In this document: one piece after another, positions 9,849-15,961 of the stretch
Layout of the letters: each line of letters starts with the position of its first letter
Position numbering within the stretch: position 1 is the first letter of the stretch
Origin: Candolleomyces eurysporus
Taxonomy: Eukaryota > Basidiomycota > Agaricomycetes > Agaricales > Psathyrellaceae
DNA: 15,961 nt
Assembly: GCA_027579435.1 (NCBI GenBank)
Contig: JANBPK010000011.1
Coordinates: 1-15,961, forward strand
Direction of reading: 5' to 3'
Notes under the pieces: generated by a model
What the model was told of the DNA's origin: nothing
Seen by the model: the letters and a program-made list of their open reading frames with translations, nothing else
The model's database searches: none
Position numbers and translations under genes: made by a program

Positions 9849-11720
9849 TTAGGCAGAGACTATAGTACTCCGGACCACAACAGCCCCAACCAACCCCACA
9901 ACAACACCCACAGCACCCCACGTCCTCACTGCCCTCTCTTTCCAATCTTCTCTTACGGCTATTGAGGTATAAGGGGGACGATTTTCGTGTTTTCTAGAAG
10001 TCGACGTCGATGGTAAGCTTCGTCTGTCGGTCCCCGTGGTGTTGCTACCCGAAACTCCCTCCGTTTCGACTTGTTCTTCTTCTTCTCGAGACGGTAATGA
10101 AGATTCCCCCGACTCCGGCTCAACAACATCGACCCTCGCAACGCCTCCAAAGAAATCGGTGATCAGCGTCTCCTCCAACGGCCTCTTGAACAAATCACTC
10201 CGAACACCAGGATGCGAATTGATCTTGACCGGGTCGAACGTGTCGAACTACGAGGATAGTGGGAAGGTTCAAAGGTGGTAAGTAAGTGAGTGAGTAAAGA
10301 AAGAAAGCAACGAGAAAGGAATCATACTCACCAGATCCTTCATACTCGCCTTCCCTGTCTTCCCGACACCCTCCATAAACTCCAAGACATAGTGGGTGAA
10401 GCTGTCGATCACGGCTACTCCAATATCTTGGTCATTGGCGTACTACAATTTCATAAAATAATCAGGGAAGGATCGAAAAAATTGTTCGTAAGTTGAGTGA
10501 ATAATGGAGAAATGAAAGACGGGGCCACTCACACTGTACGAATTCTCACCAACCAAACTACTCCCGGTCGCCAGGATATTCGGGGAATAAAGCTTCGAGT
10601 ACATAGAATTGGCTTGACATGTATCAGCCATGAAGAAAATCTCGTTGTACCTGGAGTACTGTGTTAGCCAGCGATCCATCCATCTTCGTTGATGATAACC
10701 AAACTCACCTCTTCCCTCTCCACATTTGCTCAAACGCATCCGCAACATCAAACGCGCTAATCTCTTCGTTGTCTTGGAACTTCAAGAATTCATTCCCTCC
10801 ATGACCCGTCATGTAGATAAAGATGTTGCTGTTGGCGTCCGTTAAGAGGCGTTTGGAACGAGGGAGTGAGGGTGGGTGCCGGCCTGGATGATATCATAGG
10901 AATCCGAAGGAGTCAGGGAGAGAAATCGTGAGTTAGCTCGTAGCATTCGAGTGTGAGGAACAGTCTAAACGAACCTGTCAAGACCCGGATAAAGTTCTCC
11001 ACCGTCACTTCATATCCTCTATAATCCACCTCGATATTGTCCCCGTACAGATCGAGTTTGCGACCTGATTCGCCGTAGACGCTTGCTGGGAACTACAGGG
11101 GTCGTTTATTCGTGTTTTTTAGGCTTCCAAGTCGGAATAAAGGAAGAAATGAGCAGGCGCACCTTATTTCTGGGATTACACGACACGTCGTCCGCGAGCA
11201 TCAGGATGATATTGGAATCTGGGATTCCGAGCCGTTTGATAGTCCGGTACATCGAGAGGGCGTTGGACATGTGCTGTTATCCGTTCGTTTGTTTATTTAT
11301 TTATTAATTCGTTGGTTCGTGCATGGTATGTGGGGTGATGAGATGCAGGAGCCCAGCGAGCGGGGGAGCAGAGGCGAGCAGAGATGATGTGGAGGTAGCA
11401 GGGACACATCGTCACCCAGCCGGACAATAGGTACAGGAGCACAGGGAATGGGGGTATCACGGACCATTGGTAAGTATACGGTCGACCAAAAGGCAAAGGA
11501 CACCCACGCGATAGTTGAACCAATACCTCGACGAACTCAGCAACACCGCCCAGTTATTGGTATGCCTCGACGTCGAATTTCTCCCTGAGCCATTGAAGAA
11601 CCCACGGACAGCGTCCTCCTGCGGGTGAGCATCGGCAGCAGCAGCTAAGGCGAATAGATATCTGGAGAGGAGGATGGCGACGAGAAGGCCATGATGACGG
11701 AGAAAGGAAGAGAGGAGCAT
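9849..11720 (-). CDS. GPI8: GPI-anchor transamidase catalytic subunit GPI8/PIG-K
   Basis: Seven exons on the minus strand: 11720-11508, 11273-11163, 11092-10975, 10883-10709, 10650-10533, 10442-10332 and 10247-9849, giving 414 aa, close to yeast Gpi8. GPI8 is the cysteine-protease-like (C13/legumain clan) subunit of the ER transamidase that cuts the C-terminal signal of precursor proteins and joins a GPI anchor. Residues 1-28 are a signal peptide. The family mark [19 protein letters not shown] (53-71) follows, then [15 protein letters not shown]. The catalytic His is in MTGHGGNEF (H175) and the catalytic Cys in [17 protein letters not shown] (C217). Residues 323-370 form a Ser/Glu-rich linker. 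A membrane segment at about 391-408 makes it a type I ER protein. All junctions preserve the frame. The first intron (234 nt) is much longer than the other five (58-91 nt). It is divergent from the HCNGP-like gene. Confidence 0.97.
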
Positions 11721-11785
11721 TGGCGGAGTTTGTATTCGTGGCTCTCGTTTCGACCACCAGCACGAACCGTTTGCTCACGTCCACC
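11721..11785. promoter_or_regulatory. 65-bp divergent promoter between GPI8 and the HCNGP-like gene
   Basis: Only 65 bp separate the GPI8 ATG (11720, minus) from the HCNGP-like ATG (11786, plus). No TATA box is visible. Both leaders and core promoters must fit here or reach into the neighbour's first exon, so divergent transcription from shared elements is expected. The boundary is the two start codons, not mapped transcript ends. Confidence 0.75.
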
Positions 11786-13725
11786 ATGAAGGGTACGCAG
11801 GCTCTCTCCTACTGGAACCCCACTCTAACTTGAACACAGGCCTAGTTGCATACGGAGACGAATCAGACGGCGACTCTGCTCCTCGCTCCTCTTCAGCCCA
11901 TGGGAAGAAGAGGACCAGCGCTAACGATGTGAGACCAATTCACCCGCTCACATATCCCCTCTTGCGATGATATGATGACCCGACCGATTTCTGGATGCGC
12001 TTCGCTTTTGGCTAGGAAACAACGACGACGGGTACTAATCCCGGTGGTCCAGGTGGGGGTGGGGGTGGTAGGGTTCCATCAGAAAGTGAGTGTTGTTGTC
12101 GTCTTGCTGCGGTCGCTTTTCCTTCTTTTCCTTTCCTCCGCCGGTTCCAGTGACTGGATCTCGAGGCTGAGGATGTATTATGGAGGTGGATCGATCGTTC
12201 CACCCATCTATCTCCTCACCACTTCATCGTCATCTCGTCTCTTCTTGCCCTCATCTCGTTTCTTCTCCATCCTTACTGGGACTTCCACTTTCTCTTCGGA
12301 TGTCCACCTGTTTATCTCCTCACATGGTTACTATTACTAACTCATATCTTCATTACACCAGATCCCGCAGTACCTGCACGACACCGTGATAATCGCACTT
12401 CAACGCCGCCCACTCTTACCAACCTCAATCTTGCCGGCACCACAACTACGACTACCGCGGGCAATACCAACAGCAGTAACACAGGGATCTCCGGGATCGT
12501 CATACGCAAACCACCCGCGAACCATAGGCATAGGAACCACACCAGTTCCAACTCTGCTAGTACCGCCGGTGCTTCCTCATCTCAAAATGGTCAAGCGGAA
12601 TCTAGCTTTCCTTCCGACGCGACGATGGCCACCCCGACGGGACGGGGAGGTGGAGGTAGAGGTGCTGGAGAAAGTTCCGCCTCAGCTTCCAGAACCACTT
12701 TCGTCGCCTCCGCTGGTGGTAATAGTGATTCTGAGATGGACATCTCCGGAGACGAGGCAGACGGCCATCCAAACGACAACGAAGGAGAAGAGCAAGACGA
12801 GTTAGTCCAGCTTCGGAAACTCTTGAGACCGCCGCCTATACCTGGCGTCGAAGATTGGGGTATACCTCCTGAGCCGAAAGAGGGTGCCGTGGATCTAGAC
12901 CCAGAGGTTTTGGTGAGTGACGGACCCTTTCTCGTCANTTTCAGTTTTTTTTTTGGTTTCTGTCAAAATTTTCCCTTCTCTTTTCGCCCCTCCGTCCCTC
13001 TCTCCGTTAGGTCAGCAGACCGACCGGCCGATCGACCAATAGATACCTCTGACGACCCTACCTACCAAACCCGGGTATGGTCTTTCCTTTTCCTTCCATC
13101 AATCTATCTTTACCATTGCCCCACAAATATACCATAACTCACCAGAAAATTTCCTTTCTAGACGAAACTCTCAACATTTCTTCACTTGAAGCACCACCCC
13201 TCCAACCCAAAACACTTCAACGACTCCTTGATGTCCAATCGCTCCTTCCGAAATCCCCATCTATACGCCAACCTCGTGGACTGGGCCGGAGTCAAAGACG
13301 AGAAGGTGACAAACTTTCCCAAAGATATATGGGATCCCGAGGGTCAGCTGGAAGAGGGATGGTATGTGGAGGGGTTGACTGAGGCGCAGAAGAGGAGGGC
13401 GGATAAAATGCAACAGGAGCAGCAGAAGCAGGGAGGGGGGAAGAGGAGGATTGATTTCACGGCGTCTGCGACGAGTACGAGCAAGTCTTCGGCGTATTCC
13501 TCGACGACGACTACGACAGCCAAAAATAGCCTTTACGCGCAGTCGAACTCGTCGAATCCTTATCTTTCTCATTCGTCGTGGTCGGGCACTGCGTCTGTGT
13601 CTGCGTCGGGGCGGTTTCAGCCTTACGGTAGCGGCGGCAGTGGTGCGAGAGACGGGAGTCGGGAACATCACAGTAGAGAAAAGGGACATCATGGTGGTAG
13701 TGGGAAGGCTGGGCGGTGGGGTTGA
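11786..13725 (+). CDS. HCNGP/SAP30BP-like nuclear regulatory protein
   Basis: Five exons: 11786-11792, 11840-11928, 12016-12085, 12362-12912 and 13162-13725, giving 426 aa. The first coding exon is 7 nt (ATG AAG G). It is joined through a 47-nt intron with a clear CTAAC branch site to give MKGLVAYGDESD, the usual start of this family. Residues 33-200 are low in complexity (Gly, Thr, Asn, Ser) with TGISGIVIRKPP inside. An acidic stretch and LLRPPPIPGVEDW lead into the HCNGP domain, about 235-310, shown by KHFNDSLMSNRSFRNPHLYANLV and NFPKDIWDP. A Gln/Lys stretch and a Ser/Thr/Gly/His-rich disordered tail finish it. Human SAP30BP binds SAP30 and has been linked to transcriptional repression and to splicing of short introns; nuclear action is inferred from that. 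Introns 3 (276 nt) and 4 (249 nt) are long and pyrimidine-rich. Small unseen exons in them cannot be excluded, but the family sequence is continuous across both. Confidence 0.92.
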
Positions 13726-14124
13726 CTGTACGAACGAACGAAGGAGGATGGATGTTTTATTTTTCGATTCTCCTTGGTTTGGTCACTTGCACTCGTAGTC
13801 TTGGCTGAGGTAGAGGTTTGCCATAACAAAATGTTGCTCACTTCGATGTTCTCCCTTTTCCTGGGCCGGAGCTAGAATCCGAGTCCTTCTGCAACTGGGT
13901 ATGTAGAGACAAATGGTATTTGCATGTTCAAGCTACATTCATCACTCTGCGTAGAGAAGATACTCCCCAGTCCTGGAAAGCACGCCAATTTAGTCCCTAT
14001 TTATGCCCAATATGAAGACCCGAAAAACGAAAGACCATAGAAGTACAGTACAGTTACAAGCGTTAAACCCAAAAGAAACCCAAATTCCCGTTCACGACCG
14101 ACAAGAAAGAGTGCAGTAGTACAT
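13726..14124. other. convergent 3' intergenic region
   Basis: This 399-bp gap lies between the stop codons of the HCNGP-like gene (+) and the metallopeptidase gene (-). It should hold both 3' UTRs and terminators. No gene, RNA or repeat of note is visible. Confidence 0.5.
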
Positions 14125-15333
14125 TTAATCAGCCTCGACTACAGCGGCCACAGCAATAGCAGCTTGCTCTCGCTGCGAAATCGCCTGAGCTCTATCAGAT
14201 TGAGCCTTCTGGTTCACAGCCCATCGAGTGAACTCGGCGCGGAGACCTTTCCAATCACCTTCGTTGTACTCGAGAATGATGTTTTCTCTGTCATCTCCGG
14301 TGACTCCGGCGGTATTGAGAGCATTCTGGATATTGACATCGGGATCGGAAGACGGCGTGTCAGCGGGGAATGGATAGTTGAGGAAGGCGTAGGCTTTGTC
14401 CAGAGGAGAGAGGCTGTAGTTTGGAGGGATTTCGATTCCCTCGAGGTTCCACTGGGCGGGCATGGAGTACCTGCAGATTCGTTCGTCATTATCTGATACT
14501 TGGGAGAGCAGGGTGGATGGATGGACAGTGGACTTGACTTACATCATGATGGAGGTGGTGTCGACAGCAGAGAAGTTGGAGACGTCGTTGTTGTTATAGA
14601 CGTTAAAGATATTGGAGCGAACCGTAGCCTCAGTCCAATTCTGAGTCTTCTTCATGAATTCGAGGATGACTGTGAAGGCGAGGCCAGAGTGTCAACCTAT
14701 CTGATCAAGGCATATCAAGACACTCAGCCTTGAAACTGATCATACCTGGCTCATTCAGAGTTAGCTTCTCACCCCTGCGGGGACTCAAGTGTTCGTGAAA
14801 ATAGCCAATTGCATGGCCGAACTCATGAAGAATCACACCACGCTCTGCGTCGGTGATTCCGGGGGTTGAGTAAACCCAGCTCAAGTTCATCGTCTGAAAT
14901 TCCTTCGGGATCTGCAAGGCCACATTCCCAACGTAAGAAAAAGAACCTGAGTGTTCTCTGAAGGAAACGCGAATCTCGGCGTTCCTCCCGTTAGGAACGA
15001 AGCGGAACTTGAGGTTGGCGTATTTCTCCCATTCCTTGACGACTTCTTGGACCTTGGCCTGCTGGACAGGCGTACCGGGAATTGGGGCGACGAACCCAAC
15101 AGTGATGGTCTGGAACAAGCACAAATGGGATCGTATGAGCCTGTAGAATGGCGGCACAATCGGCGTACCCTTCCGTTATCCCACATCCCGGAGGCCCTGG
15201 TCAGGATGGCTTTCATCCCGTCGAGACGACCTCCAGATGGGTTGACCTTACTGAGGTCGGTGCAGCAGCGGGAGTACCACTCCGGATTCTCATCAGTAGA
15301 GATGGGTTGCTGAGGAGCAGTATCGCTAGACAT
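14125..15333 (-). CDS. astacin/metzincin-type zinc metallopeptidase
   Basis: Four exons on the minus strand: 15333-15169, 15109-14746, 14669-14543 and 14470-14125, giving 333 aa. The ATG at 15333 is preceded by GTGAAT. All introns are GT-AG (59-76 nt). Residues 56-180 form the catalytic N-terminal half. HEFGHAIGYFHEH (150-162) supplies zinc ligands H150, H154 and H160 and the general base E151, the HExxHxxGxxH signature of metzincins with the HE extension typical of astacins. A Met-turn follows at SIMMYSM (216-222), about 58 residues on. The rest (about 223-333) is fungal-specific, ending in an Ala/Gln-rich helix. No secretion signal is seen: the N terminus (MSSDTAPQQPISTDENPEW) is polar. That is unlike animal astacins and suggests a cytosolic or non-classically exported enzyme, unless an upstream exon is missing. 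The substrate is unknown. Confidence 0.9.
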
Positions 15334-15961
15334 ATTCACCGAGGAGTTGAGAGAGGATCGGATCGAAGTGGGCTTATCTGGAGGGCAGGGGGTAGAATGA
15401 CAATGTAGTTACACGGACCGGTGGCCTGAAGAATGAAGGTTTCCTCAGCAGCGTCACAAGACAGTTTGAATGAGCCAATCGCTCGGTCAACTAAAATGCA
15501 GTGAAGCTATGGGCGCAGATAGATTCCAGGTGTCATATCATGTGGCGCAATCTATTAATAGTTCGTTTCTGTGCGAGAAACGCCCAAAAGCGCCCATTCT
15601 CGTCAGGGTGCATCAGGCTTTCAATGATGGAGAGACATGGCCAGATCTAGCCTTAAAAAAGCTGTCATAGGTAAAAGATAAATCAGTCTGATGGCCTGAT
15701 AGATAAGGCCAGATAATCCTTGGTAGGCTTGGTGACGTTGGAAAAAGCGGGCAAATCGGGGCCCAAGGTGACTCAAATTGACAGATCGCTTTCGCGGCTT
15801 TGCCTTCCGCTGTGACAGGCAAGTCTCGCGGCCCTGAGAGCTTCATGAGTCGGAGCCCTTGACCACTGTGCATCTCGGAGCATTGCAATCGTGCAGGGCA
15901 GGCCAACTGGTGTCCGACATCCAGTAATTACTGCCTATTTTCCGGGAAACAAGGAATCAAC
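15334..15961. other. right flank without supported gene
   Basis: The region just upstream of 15333 is CT-rich on the minus strand and lacks a TATA box; it is the presumed metallopeptidase promoter. Further right, short open frames on both strands look random. A small perfect inverted repeat (TGGCCT at 15692-15697 and AGGCCA at 15706-15711, 8-nt loop) is the only structure noticed. Confidence 0.45.

Noticed and set aside
9629..9865. Plus-strand frame of 78 codons beyond the GPI8 3' end.
   Set aside because: It runs antisense through the GPI8 stop region and matches nothing recognisable.
12343..12805. Alternative plus- and minus-strand frames in the HCNGP-like exon 4.
   Set aside because: The chosen frame joins in phase to exons on both sides and contains the family's conserved segments; the others come from repetitive Thr/Ser/Gly codons.
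13261..13692. Arg-rich minus-strand frame of 143 codons.
   Set aside because: It is the antisense shadow of the low-complexity tail of the HCNGP-like protein, whose plus-strand reading matches a known family.

Overview
The window looks like nuclear DNA of a filamentous fungus, most likely a mushroom-forming basidiomycete (Agaricomycetes). The genes have several short introns, mostly 47-91 nt with GT...AG ends. They are densely packed on both strands, and several of the protein families are typical of that group: a repeat-less NACHT protein, a DUF4246 protein, and a C2 protein with a long conserved tail. There are no bacterial operons, rRNA, tRNA, CRISPR arrays or recognisable transposons. Exons were assigned by hand, from splice consensus, reading phase and family resemblance.

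Layout. 1-1660 holds no gene I can support. 1773-3324 (+) is a C2-domain protein in three exons. 4190-6196 (+) is a DUF4246 protein in four exons, one junction using a GC-AG intron; its C-terminal half carries residues that look like an Fe(II)/2-oxoglutarate oxygenase site. 6319-7136 (-) is a weak, broken open region that may be a decayed gene. 7197-9301 (-) is a NACHT (STAND/NLR-like) NTPase in two exons. 9849-11720 (-) is GPI8/PIG-K, the catalytic cysteine-protease-like subunit of GPI transamidase, in seven exons. 11786-13725 (+) is an HCNGP/SAP30BP-like nuclear protein in five exons. 14125-15333 (-) is a zinc metallopeptidase with an astacin/metzincin-type site in four exons. 15334-15961 shows no gene.

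Gene relationships. GPI8 and the HCNGP-like gene are head to head, with only 65 bp between start codons, so they must share a very compact bidirectional promoter. DUF4246/NACHT and HCNGP-like/metallopeptidase are convergent pairs. I see no common pathway. GPI8 (ER membrane) and the HCNGP-like protein (nucleus) are conserved housekeeping genes, while the NACHT, C2, DUF4246 and metallopeptidase genes belong to families that are expanded and variable in Agaricomycetes. I found no clear new multi-gene system. The most interesting points are the 65-bp divergent promoter, the GC-AG intron, the separate N-terminal exon of the NACHT protein with two in-frame acceptors, the metallopeptidase without a signal peptide, and the broken minus-strand region.
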